9,059 nt of DNA from Betaproteobacteria bacterium (GTDB lineage: Bacteria; Pseudomonadota; Gammaproteobacteria; Burkholderiales; SG8-39), in NCBI GenBank assembly GCA_027317055.1, contig DAHVFK010000111.1, positions 1 through 9,059 on the forward strand, written 5' to 3'. Each line of letters starts with the position of its first letter. Position 1 is the stretch's first letter. The position numbers and the translations under genes are program-made. The notes under the pieces are model-generated. The model was not told where the DNA came from and did no database searches. It saw nothing but the letters and a program-made list of their open reading frames with translations. Shown one piece after another: positions 1 through 7,845 of the stretch.

Positions 1-1080
1 GTGTTCTGCACCACCGCCGAAGGCGTGCGCGCCGACCGCGCGAAAACGTGGAAGCTGGTCGACCATGTGGCCAAGCCGCAGCAGTTCGCCGAGATGGTCA
101 AAGCGCGCGCGCTCGAGCTGGCGAAGAGCTCGGACCGCCCGGGCGGCAAGGGGGCGGCGCTTACGCCGCTCGGGCGCCGCGAGGACGAGTCCGGCTACCA
201 CTACTCCTGCGTCGAGGTGCACCTGAACCGCGCCGCACGCACCGCGACCATCACGGTCGCCGCGCCCGAGGGCGAGCAGCCGCAGACCGCGGAGCAGATG
301 CTCGCCGCGGGCGCCGACTGGTGGCCGCTCAAGCTGGCGCGCGAGCTCGACGACGCCATCCTCATGCTGCGCCACAACGAGCTCGAGATCGGGCTGTGGC
401 TGCTCAAGACCCGCGGCAGCGCGGAGGCGGTGCTGGCGGCGGACGCCGCGCTCGCAGCCAACGCAAGGCACTGGTTCGTGCGCGAAACGATCGGCTATCT
501 GCGCCGCACGCTCGCGCGCCTGGACGTCTCGAGCCGCTCGATGTTCGCCATCGTCGACCAGGGCTCGTGCTTCGCCGGCACGCTGGCCGAGCTGATGTTC
601 GCGGCCGACCGCGCCTACATGCTGCACCTGCCCGAGGAAGAGACGGGCGCGCCGCACCTCGCGCTGTCGCAGTCCAATTTCGGCCTCTGGCCGATGGTGA
701 GCGGCGCCGCGCGCATCGAGGCGCGCTTCTGCGAGCAGCCCGCGCCGGTCGAGGCCGCGCGCCAGGCGATCGGCGAGATGCTCGACGCGCACGACGCGCT
801 CGAGCTCGGGCTGGTGACCGCGGCGCCCGACGACCTGGACTGGGAGGACGAGATCCGGCTCGCGATCGAGGAGCGCGCGAGCCTTTCGCCCGACGCCCTC
901 ACCGGGATGGAAGCGAGCCTGCGCTTTTCGGGGCGGGAGAACATGGCGACGCGCATCTTCGGCCGCCTCACCGCGTGGCAGAATTGGATATTCATCCGCC
1001 CCAACGCGGTCGGCGAACAGGGCGCGCTCAAGGTGTACGGCAGCGGCGCCAAGCCAACATTCAACTGGGAGCGCGTCTAA
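1..1080 (+). CDS. boxC: BoxC, 2,3-epoxybenzoyl-CoA dihydrolase (5'-truncated by window edge)
   Basis: BoxC is a cytoplasmic crotonase-superfamily enzyme. It hydrolyses 2,3-epoxybenzoyl-CoA, opening the ring to 3,4-dehydroadipyl-CoA semialdehyde plus formate. The visible 359 residues match the C-terminal two thirds of the roughly 550-residue family. The GTG at position 1 is an internal Val codon, because the sequence begins in mid-domain (VFCTTAEGVRADRAKTWKLV) with no start context. A second crotonase-like segment is visible at residues 181-198 (FAIVDQGSCFAGTLAEL), with the Gly-rich oxyanion-hole style SCFAGT loop. The C-terminus (NWIFIRPNAVGEQGALKVYG, then KPTFNWERV) is typical of BoxC. The TAA stop at 1078-1080 lies 2 nt before boxB, so the two genes are surely cotranscribed. 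The assignment rests on remembered family sequence and the boxB neighbour. The first crotonase half and the true start lie off-window. Confidence 0.93.
   Translation: MFCTTAEGVRADRAKTWKLVDHVAKPQQFAEMVKARALELAKSSDRPGGKGAALTPLGRREDESGYHYSCVEVHLNRAARTATITVAAPEGEQPQTAEQMLAAGADWWPLKLARELDDAILMLRHNELEIGLWLLKTRGSAEAVLAADAALAANARHWFVRETIGYLRRTLARLDVSSRSMFAIVDQGSCFAGTLAELMFAADRAYMLHLPEEETGAPHLALSQSNFGLWPMVSGAARIEARFCEQPAPVEAARQAIGEMLDAHDALELGLVTAAPDDLDWEDEIRLAIEERASLSPDALTGMEASLRFSGRENMATRIFGRLTAWQNWIFIRPNAVGEQGALKVYGSGAKPTFNWERV
1067..1071 (+). promoter_or_regulatory. Ribosome binding site of boxB
   Basis: GGGAG lies inside the last codons of boxC, 11 nt before the boxB ATG at 1083. The spacing is somewhat long. 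The overlap with the boxC 3' end suggests coupled translation of the two enzymes. Confidence 0.5.
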
Positions 1081-1082
1081 TC

Positions 1083-2488
<1,406 letters not shown>

Positions 2489-2492
<4 letters not shown>

Positions 2493-2935
2493 GCGACGCC
2501 GCGCCGGCCTTCGCGCGCGCCGAGTGGTGCGCGTTCCTCAACCGCATGCTCGAGGCCGAGCGCGCAGGTGCCAGGGCACTGCTCGAGTTCCTCGGCGAGT
2601 ACCCGCGCGACGGCGAAGCCTGGAAGGCGCTGCGCAAGGTCCAGGGCGACGAAGCGCACAACTGCGTCGTGCTGGGTGACGTCCTCAAGCGCGTCGGCGA
2701 GCCCTATAGCCACGCCACGGGCGAGTTCCTCGACAAGGCGCTCGCGGTGCGCGGCCGGCGCGCGCGGCTCGAGTACCTGTGCCGCGGCCTGGGCTGGTCG
2801 GTGCGCGAGATCGAGGCCGCGCTGCCGCGCGTGCCAGACGAGGCGGGGGCCCAGGCACTCACCCGCATCTGCGACACGCACCGCGGCAGCCTGGCGAGTT
2901 GCAACGCGCTGCTGAAGTCGAAAGACCTGGTCTGA
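2489..2935 (+). CDS. Small ferritin-like helical protein coupled to boxB (DUF6306-like)
   Basis: This 148-residue protein has no signal peptide or membrane segment and looks like a four-helix bundle. Helix 1 (about 8-36) contains LNRMLEAERAGARALLE with E22 and E24. Helix 2 (about 43-69) contains VQGDEAHNCVVLGDVL with D54, E55 and H57. Helix 3 (about 76-113) includes E95 and E107/E109. Helix 4 (about 117-144) contains CDTHRGSLASCNALL with D129 and H131. Paired Glu/Asp and His positions on successive helices resemble ferritin-like carboxylate metal sites. From memory it resembles the DUF6306 family, often described as ferritin-like, but I cannot verify that. Its ATG overlaps the boxB stop by 4 nt, so translation is probably coupled to that of the di-iron epoxidase. 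Function is unknown; iron supply to or protection of BoxB is only a hypothesis. It is the last gene of the box unit in this window and ends 13 bp from the opposing livF stop. Confidence 0.85.
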
Positions 2936-2948
2936 GCCGCCGGCGCCG

Positions 2949-3671
2949 CTAGTCCATCCCTTCCCAGCTCTCGGCGCTGGCGCCCGCGAGCGCGCGCACC
3001 CGCTCCTCGTCCGCGGCGAACTCGGCCGCCGGCCCGCCGTATACGATCTCGCCGTTGTCGAGCACGTAGGCACGGTCTGCGATCTCGACCGCCGCGCGCA
3101 CGTTCTGCTCGACCAGAAGGACCGACACGCCCTCCTTGCGCGTGGCGACCACGACCTTGAACACGTCCTGCACGATGATCGGCGCCAGGCCCTGCGAGGG
3201 CTCGTCCAGCAGCAACAGCTTCGGGTTGAGCAGCAGGGCGCGCGCGATCGCGAGCATCTCCTGCTCCCCGCCCGAGAGCTGACGCCCCTTGTTGTTCCTG
3301 CGCTCCTCGAGCCGCGGAAAGAGCTGGTACACGCGCGCGATGGTCCAGGGCCCGGGGCGCTCGATCGGCACTTTCAGGTTCTCGTCCACGGTCAGATTGG
3401 CGAAGATGCGCCGCCCTTCGGGCACGAAGCCGACGCCCAGACTGGCGATCCGGTAGGGCGGCCAGTCGGTCGTGGCGTGGCCGAACACGCGCACCACGCC
3501 TTCACGCGCATGAGTCAGACCCATCAGGCTGCGCAGCGTAGTCGACTTGCCCGCGCCGTTGCGTCCGAGCAGGGCCACGATCTCGCCCTCGCCCACCTCG
3601 AGGCTTACCCCGTGCAGAATGTGGCTCTTGCCGTAGAACGTGTGCAGCGCTTCGGCTTCGAGGGCGTTCAT
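2949..3671 (-). CDS. livF: LivF-type ABC transporter ATP-binding protein
   Basis: This is one of the two cytoplasmic ATPases of a HAAT-type (branched-chain amino acid family) importer, 240 residues, normal for LivF. Walker A is GRNGAGKS (36-43), the Q-loop position is in GFVPEGRR (about 81-88), the ABC signature is LSGGEQ (132-137) and Walker B is LLLLDEP (152-158). The switch position reads VEQN (187-190), with Gln189 where most ABC ATPases have His; this Gln is usual in LivF proteins and marks it as the partner of the His-containing LivG. The start ATG (3669-3671) overlaps the livG stop by 4 nt (ATGA), giving translational coupling. It is the last gene of the operon and faces the box genes tail to tail. 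Given the neighbourhood, an aromatic carboxylate is a more likely substrate than leucine, but the ATPase itself does not show this. Confidence 0.95.
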   Translation of the reverse strand: MNALEAEALHTFYGKSHILHGVSLEVGEGEIVALLGRNGAGKSTTLRSLMGLTHAREGVVRVFGHATTDWPPYRIASLGVGFVPEGRRIFANLTVDENLKVPIERPGPWTIARVYQLFPRLEERRNNKGRQLSGGEQEMLAIARALLLNPKLLLLDEPSQGLAPIIVQDVFKVVVATRKEGVSVLLVEQNVRAAVEIADRAYVLDNGEIVYGGPAAEFAADEERVRALAGASAESWEGMD

Positions 3672-4417
3672 GCCGCTTTCCCAAGGTAGGCCGCCTGCAC
3701 ACCCTCGTTGCGCGCGATCTCGTCGGGCGTGCCCTCAGCGAGCACCGCACCTTCTGCCAGCACCATGATACGATCGGCAAGATGGAACACAACGCGCATG
3801 TCGTGCTCGATCAGGACGATCGTGAGTTTCTGCTCCCGGTGCAGCCGCCGAATCAGCCTGGTGATGTCGTAGGTCTCCTGGTCGCCCATGCCTGCGGTCG
3901 GCTCGTCCAGCAGCAGCAGGCGCGGCTTGAGCGCGAGCGACATCATGATCTCGGTCGCGCGCTGATCGCCGTGTGGCAACTCGCCCACTAGCCGGTCCGC
4001 CTTTTCGCGCAGTCCGCCCATGTCCATCAGCCCAGATACGCGCGCAGCCATCTCCTGGGCAACTTCGCGCGACAACCACGGCCGCAGCCGGTATCCGGCC
4101 GCGCCCTCTACGGGGATGCGCAGGTTCTCGCGCACCGTGAGCTCGGGAAAGATCTCGGTGACCTGGAAGGTGCGCGCGATGCCGCGCCATACGCGACGTG
4201 CCGGCAACAGGTTCGTGATGTCCTTGCCGTCGAAGACGATACGGCCGGAGGTCGGCGGGAGCAAGCCGCTGATGAGGTTAAAGAAAGTTGTCTTGCCGGC
4301 GCCGTTCGGGCCGATCACCGCCCGTAGCTCACCCGGCTCGACCGCCATCGATACGCCGCTCACGGCGACCAGGCTGCCAAAGTCGCGCGAAATGTTATCG
4401 ACCTGCAGCAGACTCAC
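3668..4417 (-). CDS. livG: LivG-type ABC transporter ATP-binding protein (GTG start)
   Basis: This is the second importer ATPase, 249 residues. The reading frame stays open far upstream, but homology begins at VSLLQVDNISRDFG, so the start is the GTG at 4415-4417. That codon overlaps the livM stop (GTGA) and has an AAGGTGG ribosome binding site 5 nt before it. Walker A is GPNGAGKT (36-43), Q-loop Gln85 is in RTFQVTE, Walker B is LLLLDEP (167-173) and the switch His is H205 in IEHDM. The signature loop reads LPHGDQR (147-153) instead of the canonical LSGGQ; LivG/UrtD-like proteins commonly vary here. The loop between Walker A and the signature (IPVEGAAGYRLRPWLSRE) is the longer LivG-type insertion. 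It pairs with LivF to drive LivHM. Confidence 0.95.
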   Translation of the reverse strand: MSLLQVDNISRDFGSLVAVSGVSMAVEPGELRAVIGPNGAGKTTFFNLISGLLPPTSGRIVFDGKDITNLLPARRVWRGIARTFQVTEIFPELTVRENLRIPVEGAAGYRLRPWLSREVAQEMAARVSGLMDMGGLREKADRLVGELPHGDQRATEIMMSLALKPRLLLLDEPTAGMGDQETYDITRLIRRLHREQKLTIVLIEHDMRVVFHLADRIMVLAEGAVLAEGTPDEIARNEGVQAAYLGKAA

Positions 4418-5367
4418 GAGGCCACCTTGCGCCGAACGATACCCAGCACGCCGCGCGGGAAGAACAGCACGATCAGCACGAACAGCAGGCCGATGAAGGA
4501 CTCCCAGTTCTGCGTCATGCTCGAGACATAGTCCTGCAACACGACGAAAATCACCGCCCCTACCAGCGGACCCCAGAACGAGCGCATGCCCCCGAGGACC
4601 GCCATAATCACGAAGTTGCCCGACAGGCCCCAGTACAGTGCGCGCGGATCGACGAAATTGTTCAGGAGGGCGTAGAGCGCGCCCGCGATGCTGACGAAGA
4701 AGCACGAGATCGTGAAGGAAAGCCAGATGTGGCGCTCGACCGGAATCCCGAGGAATCGCGCGCGGCGCTCGTTCTCCCGGATCGCGAGCAGCGTGCGCCC
4801 GAACGGCGAGCGCAGCAGGATCGTCATGAGTGCGACCGAGAGCGCAAAAAAGAACAGGATGAAGTAATAAAAGAGCTCTGGATTGTGAAGGATGTCGAGT
4901 TTGGTGAAACCGAGATCGATCGGCACGCGGGTCCAGTTGGTCAACCCGTCGTCGCCACCGGTAACGGTGTTCCAGCGGAATGTGATGAAGTAGAACACCT
5001 GGCCAAAGGCGATCGTCACCATGGCGAAATACACGCCGCGCAGCTTGACGATCAAGGTGCCGATGATCGCGGCGGCAGCCGTGCCGACCAGGACGCCGAC
5101 CAGAATGGCGAGCGGCGTGCTCGGAACCAGGTATTTGATGGTCATGGCGGCGCCGTAGGCGCCGAGGCCGAAATAAGCGGCATGACCGAAGGACAGCACG
5201 CCGGTGAAGCCGAGCAGGAAATTGAGCGCCATGGCGGCGAGCGCCATCACCAGCACCCGGCTGCCAAGCTCGGTATAGCCGCCGACCCAATGCATCCAAA
5301 AGGGTGCCGTGAGCAGCAGCAGCCAGACGATGGCGTTCGCCGCCAGTTTATTGTTGATCTGGCCCAT
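4414..5367 (-). CDS. livM: LivM-type ABC transporter permease
   Basis: This is an inner-membrane permease subunit of 317 residues, within the normal LivM range. It has about eight to ten hydrophobic segments: near 12-29, 35-55, 60-80, 86-108, 112-130, 165-187, 215-235, 250-275 and 288-306. Family motifs are present: LGFTGVLSFGHAAYFGLGAY (52-71), TGGDDGL (136-142), GRTLLAIRENERRARFLGI (190-208) and the cytoplasmic coupling region GGMRSFWGPLVGA (259-271). The ATG (5365-5367) directly follows the livH stop with no gap. An AGGGAG ribosome binding site lies within the last livH codons, about 8 nt upstream. It forms a heterodimeric channel with LivH. Substrate cannot be read from the permease; the neighbouring box genes suggest an aromatic acid. 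Confidence 0.95.
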   Translation of the reverse strand: MGQINNKLAANAIVWLLLLTAPFWMHWVGGYTELGSRVLVMALAAMALNFLLGFTGVLSFGHAAYFGLGAYGAAMTIKYLVPSTPLAILVGVLVGTAAAAIIGTLIVKLRGVYFAMVTIAFGQVFYFITFRWNTVTGGDDGLTNWTRVPIDLGFTKLDILHNPELFYYFILFFFALSVALMTILLRSPFGRTLLAIRENERRARFLGIPVERHIWLSFTISCFFVSIAGALYALLNNFVDPRALYWGLSGNFVIMAVLGGMRSFWGPLVGAVIFVVLQDYVSSMTQNWESFIGLLFVLIVLFFPRGVLGIVRRKVAS

Positions 5368-6234
5368 CTAGAATCTCCCTTCCTCGCCCAGGAGACCGCG
5401 CGGGCGAACCAGCAAGACGATACCCATCATGATGTAGATCACCGCCTCGCTGGCCGACGGGAAGAACATGGTGGTGAGCCCGGAGGCAACGCCGATCAGA
5501 AGTCCGCCCAGGAGCGTCCCGGGCAGGCTGCCGAGACCGCCGACGATGATCGCGACGAAGCTCGGCATGATGAGCGAATTCCCGATGGTCGGCGACAAAC
5601 CGAGCATGCCGGCCGCGAGCACGCCCGCGAGGCCGGCAAGGTAGATGCCGAGGCCGAAATTGAGAGTGCGCAGGATGCGCACGTTGACGCCCAGGACCGA
5701 GACAGTCTCCAGATCGAGGGTGCCGGCCCGGATACGCATCCCGAGGCGGGTGCGATTCAGAATCAAGAACAGGCCAGCCACCGCGACGCCCACCAGAATC
5801 ACCATGAACACCCGGTAGCCGGTGAGGAAGAAATACTCGACGCTCAACGGCTGCATCAGCCAGTCCGGCACTTGGTAGGGCACGCTTTGAGCGCCCCAGA
5901 TGAAGCGCGTGCCGTCCTCGAAAATGTAGGCGAGGCCGAAGGTGAGCAGCAAGCTGTAAAGTTGATCTCGCCCGTAGAGGCGGCGGATCAGCACGCGCTC
6001 GACGACCAGACCGATGAAGGCGGTCAAGAAGGGTGCGATCAGCAGGGCGCCCCAGAAACCGACGAAGGGAATTAGCACATAGGCGAGATAGCCGCCGATG
6101 GCGAGAAAGCCGCCGTGCGCGAAATTGATGACACCAGACAGGTTCAGGATCAACGATAGGCCGAGAGCCATCAGTGCGTAGAACGCGCCGATGATCAGTC
6201 CGTTGAACACGTTGAACAGAATTAGTTGCGTCAT
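5368..6234 (-). CDS. livH: LivH-type ABC transporter permease
   Basis: This is the second inner-membrane permease, 288 residues, the usual LivH length. Hydrophobic segments lie near 8-30, 38-56, 60-80, 92-108, 138-160, 192-212, 222-255 and 262-277. Diagnostic sequence includes NGLIIGAFYALMALGLSLIL (11-30), GVINFAHGGFLAIGGYLAY (34-52) and the coupling region GGLGSLPGTLLGGLLIG (232-248). The ATG at 6232-6234 gives the standard LivH N-terminus, yet the 10 nt before it (CGATACCTGA) show no clear Shine-Dalgarno sequence, unlike the other genes of this operon. It follows the binding-protein gene after a structured 197-bp spacer, so its translation or message level may be lower or conditional. It is cotranscribed with livM, livG and livF. 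Confidence 0.95.
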   Translation of the reverse strand: MTQLILFNVFNGLIIGAFYALMALGLSLILNLSGVINFAHGGFLAIGGYLAYVLIPFVGFWGALLIAPFLTAFIGLVVERVLIRRLYGRDQLYSLLLTFGLAYIFEDGTRFIWGAQSVPYQVPDWLMQPLSVEYFFLTGYRVFMVILVGVAVAGLFLILNRTRLGMRIRAGTLDLETVSVLGVNVRILRTLNFGLGIYLAGLAGVLAAGMLGLSPTIGNSLIMPSFVAIIVGGLGSLPGTLLGGLLIGVASGLTTMFFPSASEAVIYIMMGIVLLVRPRGLLGEEGRF

Positions 6235-6278
6235 TCAGGTATCGTGTCTTAACGTCGCAATGCTCCGCAAAAGACCAT

Positions 6279-6301
6279 CCCGACGCGTAACACACGTCGG
6301 G
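6279..6301 (-). other. Small stem-loop followed by a short T-run, upstream of livH
   Basis: CCCGACG (6279-6285) pairs perfectly with CGTCGGG (6295-6301) across a 9-nt loop. Read on the - strand, the stem is followed by ATGGTCTTTT, a weak U-rich tail that starts about 5 nt after the stem. It could be a partial (leaky) terminator or an RNA-stability element between the binding-protein gene and livH. The short stem and delayed T-run make termination uncertain. Confidence 0.35.
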
Positions 6302-6312
6302 GAACCGCATCT

Positions 6313-6320
6313 GGGGGGGG
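6313..6320. repeat. G8 homopolymer tract
   Basis: Eight consecutive G (C8 on the coding strand of the operon) sit in the spacer between the binding-protein gene and livH. It is non-coding, so length changes would not shift a frame, though they could alter local RNA structure. Confidence 0.6.
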
Positions 6321-6323
6321 CGA

Positions 6324-6338
6324 GATTATCCGATTATC
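6324..6338. repeat. Tandem heptamer GATTATC with 1-nt separation
   Basis: GATTATC occurs at 6324-6330 and again at 6332-6338, an 8-bp period in an otherwise GC-rich spacer. On the - strand this reads GATAATC twice, and each copy resembles a -10 element (GATAAT). The nearest -35-like hexamer (TTGACG, 6367-6362) is 23 bp from the first copy, too far for a normal sigma-70 promoter. It could be a protein-binding repeat or chance. Confidence 0.3.
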
Positions 6339-6372
6339 AAGGCGCGCACGCGTCGGCACAGCGTCAAGCGGC

Positions 6373-6401
6373 CGGGCGTCGCGCCAGAGGCGCAACGCCC
6401 G
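6373..6401 (-). terminator. Strong 13-bp stem-loop after the substrate-binding protein gene
   Basis: GGGCGTCGCGCC (6374-6385) and GGCGCAACGCCC (6389-6400) form a 12-bp stem with a 3-nt loop. The outer pair C6373-G6401 makes it 13. The single mismatch on the + strand (C.A) becomes a G.U wobble in the - strand transcript, so the RNA hairpin is continuous only in the sense in which the operon is transcribed. It begins 31 nt beyond the SBP stop codon. No U-tract follows (the next - strand bases are GCCGCTTGACGC), so it is better read as a processing or 3'-end-protecting hairpin, or a partial terminator, than as a full intrinsic terminator. Confidence 0.6.
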
Positions 6402-6431
6402 TAGCCTAGTTCGCTCAGACCGGACCGGGCG

Positions 6432-7694
6432 TTAGGCCGGCCAGGTCATCTTGCATCCGGTGTCCTCGAGCGTACCGGAGATGTCGATGCCCTTGACGAC
6501 GTCCGTAACCTTGAACAGGTCGTCCGGCGCACTGCCGTGCGCCTGCGCGTGCCCAACATAGAGGTCGCCGATGAGCTGGTTCTGTCCGGCGCGGAAAAAC
6601 GCGCCGTTCGGCATCAGCGCCACCTCGGGAGGAAGATGATAGCCTTGGAGAAATTTTGCCATCTTGACCGCCTCCAGGGACTTGGCGCCATTCGCCGCGA
6701 GCGCGCAGGTCCAGGTCGCGGCATAGCCGAACCAGGTACGCGCGGTCGGCACGCGACCGGACATCTTCTTGATCGCCGCGACGAATTCCGCGACGTGCGG
6801 CACGCCCGGCTGCTTCCAGTACCACTCGAACACCCAGGTGCCGATACGCGCCTCGGGCGGCAGGCCCTCCTGCGGTTCGAGTTCGCCTTGGGCGCCGGCG
6901 AGATGAAAGCGCTTCTGAAGGCCGAACTGTACCGCCTGCTTTAGCGCGTTCACCTGGTCGTCGCCCTGGACCAGGAAGATGATCACGTCCGGCTTCGCCG
7001 CCTGGGCTGCGATCAGATAGGAAGAGAAGTCGGTCGTGCCGAGCGGCGTCAAAGCGCCGCCGACTCGAGTGCCACCGAGCTTCGCCGCTGCCTTGATCAT
7101 GCCCGCCTCGAGCGTGTGGCCGAAGGCGTAGTCGGGCGTGATGTAGTACCACTTCTTGCCGAAGTCCCTGATCAGGGTGCCGGCGACCGCATTCGCCTCC
7201 GTCTGGGTCGGGTTGCAGATGCGGAATACGTTCCAGTGGCAGCTGGTGCCGGTGACCGCGTCGGTATGGCCGCCGGGGTCGATCATGAACACGCCTTTCT
7301 CGTAGGCGACCGCCGCCATGGCAAGCGCAAGCGCGGAGTTGATGTTGCCGATCAGGAAGTTCACGTGATCGCGATCGATCAGCTTGCGTGCTTTCTGCAC
7401 CGTAGTGCCGGCGTCGCCGCTGGTCGAATCCTCGACCAGGAGTTCGGCCTTGCGGCCCAGAATTCCACCCTTGGCGTTGATCTGCTCGAGTGCGAGCTTG
7501 CAGCCGTACAACTCGTTCTTGCCCAGTGCGGCGTAAGTGCCGGTGAGCGGATTGTCCAACCCGAGCCTGACCGGCTCCTCGCCGCGCGCCTTGATGATGA
7601 ATGGCGGCACTAGTTGCAGTGCGCCGGCGGTTGCCGCGGCCTTGAGCACCGTGCGGCGGCTGACCTTCTTGCTCGAAGAATCGTTGACTGTCAT
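6432..7694 (-). CDS. Periplasmic substrate-binding protein of the ABC importer (Peripla_BP_6, Tat signal)
   Basis: This 420-residue protein captures the transported substrate in the periplasm and delivers it to LivHM. The N-terminus carries a twin-arginine signal, SRRTVLK (12-18), then a hydrophobic stretch to about residue 34, with probable cleavage near KA-RGEE (35-40). The mature part has the LivJ/LivK-type fold: VRLGLDNPLTGTYAALGKNE (42-61), ALEQINAKGGILGRKAELLVED (about 67-88), a domain-1 segment NFLIGNINSALALAMA, the hinge-region YYITPDYAFGHTLEAG, and KPDVIIFLVQGDDQ in domain 2. The ATG at 7692-7694 was chosen over an in-frame ATG at 7745 because GAGGAG (7701-7706) lies 6 nt before it and the Tat motif then falls at the usual distance. 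First gene of the transporter operon. Members of this family near aromatic pathways often bind benzoate or hydroxycinnamate-like acids; the ligand here is not proven. Confidence 0.93.
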   Translation of the reverse strand: MTVNDSSSKKVSRRTVLKAAATAGALQLVPPFIIKARGEEPVRLGLDNPLTGTYAALGKNELYGCKLALEQINAKGGILGRKAELLVEDSTSGDAGTTVQKARKLIDRDHVNFLIGNINSALALAMAAVAYEKGVFMIDPGGHTDAVTGTSCHWNVFRICNPTQTEANAVAGTLIRDFGKKWYYITPDYAFGHTLEAGMIKAAAKLGGTRVGGALTPLGTTDFSSYLIAAQAAKPDVIIFLVQGDDQVNALKQAVQFGLQKRFHLAGAQGELEPQEGLPPEARIGTWVFEWYWKQPGVPHVAEFVAAIKKMSGRVPTARTWFGYAATWTCALAANGAKSLEAVKMAKFLQGYHLPPEVALMPNGAFFRAGQNQLIGDLYVGHAQAHGSAPDDLFKVTDVVKGIDISGTLEDTGCKMTWPA

Positions 7695-7700
7695 TACTGT

Positions 7701-7706
7701 CTCCTC
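7701..7706 (-). promoter_or_regulatory. Strong ribosome binding site of the substrate-binding protein gene
   Basis: GAGGAG on the - strand is separated by 6 nt (ACAGTA) from the ATG at 7694. It decides between two in-frame ATG codons and is clearly stronger than the initiation region of livH, in line with high expression of the binding protein. Confidence 0.8.
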
Positions 7707-7723
7707 GGTACGGTTTCGTGTGG

Positions 7724-7824
7724 ACGGAGCCGATGTCGGGCACACAGACCCGGCTCTTTCTATGGAAGCGCTGTGGCAGCGGGCGGACGAACTAGCCCTC
7801 GCTCCGTCTTTGCTTCAACGGAGC
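7724..7824 (-). promoter_or_regulatory. Possible leader structure with alternative pairings upstream of the transporter operon
   Basis: On the - strand the heptamer GCTCCGT occurs at 7824-7818 and again at 7730-7724. Its complement ACGGAGC lies between them at 7807-7801. The middle element can pair with the first copy (7 bp, 10-nt loop) or, extended to 8 bp as GACGGAGC with GCTCCGTC, with the last copy, which lies about 18-30 nt before the ribosome binding site. Whether this region is transcribed is unknown, because no promoter could be placed confidently. Chance pairing in GC-rich DNA is possible. Confidence 0.3.
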
Positions 7825-7825
7825 A

Positions 7826-7845
7826 CGAGTCTACCGATCGAGTCT
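7826..7845. repeat. Direct heptamer repeat CGAGTCT with 13-bp period
   Basis: CGAGTCT at 7826-7832 is repeated at 7839-7845, separated by ACCGAT. The 13-bp period puts the copies a little more than one helical turn apart, in the divergent regulatory region. It may be an operator half-site pair; no known operator was recognised. Confidence 0.3.

Noticed and set aside
2936..2948. Bidirectional terminator between the convergent genes
   Set aside because: Only an 8-bp perfect palindrome with no loop and no T-run on either side.
3668..5299. 543-codon - strand frame read as a fusion in front of livG
   Set aside because: The N-terminal 294 codons are out-of-frame livM. LivG homology, the AAGGTGG site and the GTGA overlap all place the start at 4417.
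4288..6075. 595-codon open frame on the + strand across livG, livM and livH
   Set aside because: It is antisense to three unmistakable transporter genes; its composition (rich in E, H, Q, D, R with no domain) is the usual high-GC shadow.
6324..6367. Sigma-70 promoter before livH (TTGACG and GATAAT on the - strand)
   Set aside because: The spacing between the hexamers is 23 bp, outside the workable 15-19 bp range.
6415..7743. 442-codon - strand frame overlapping the binding-protein gene
   Set aside because: A second frame over the same DNA that yields Arg/Gly/His-rich sequence; the other frame has the Tat signal and a full Peripla_BP_6 protein.
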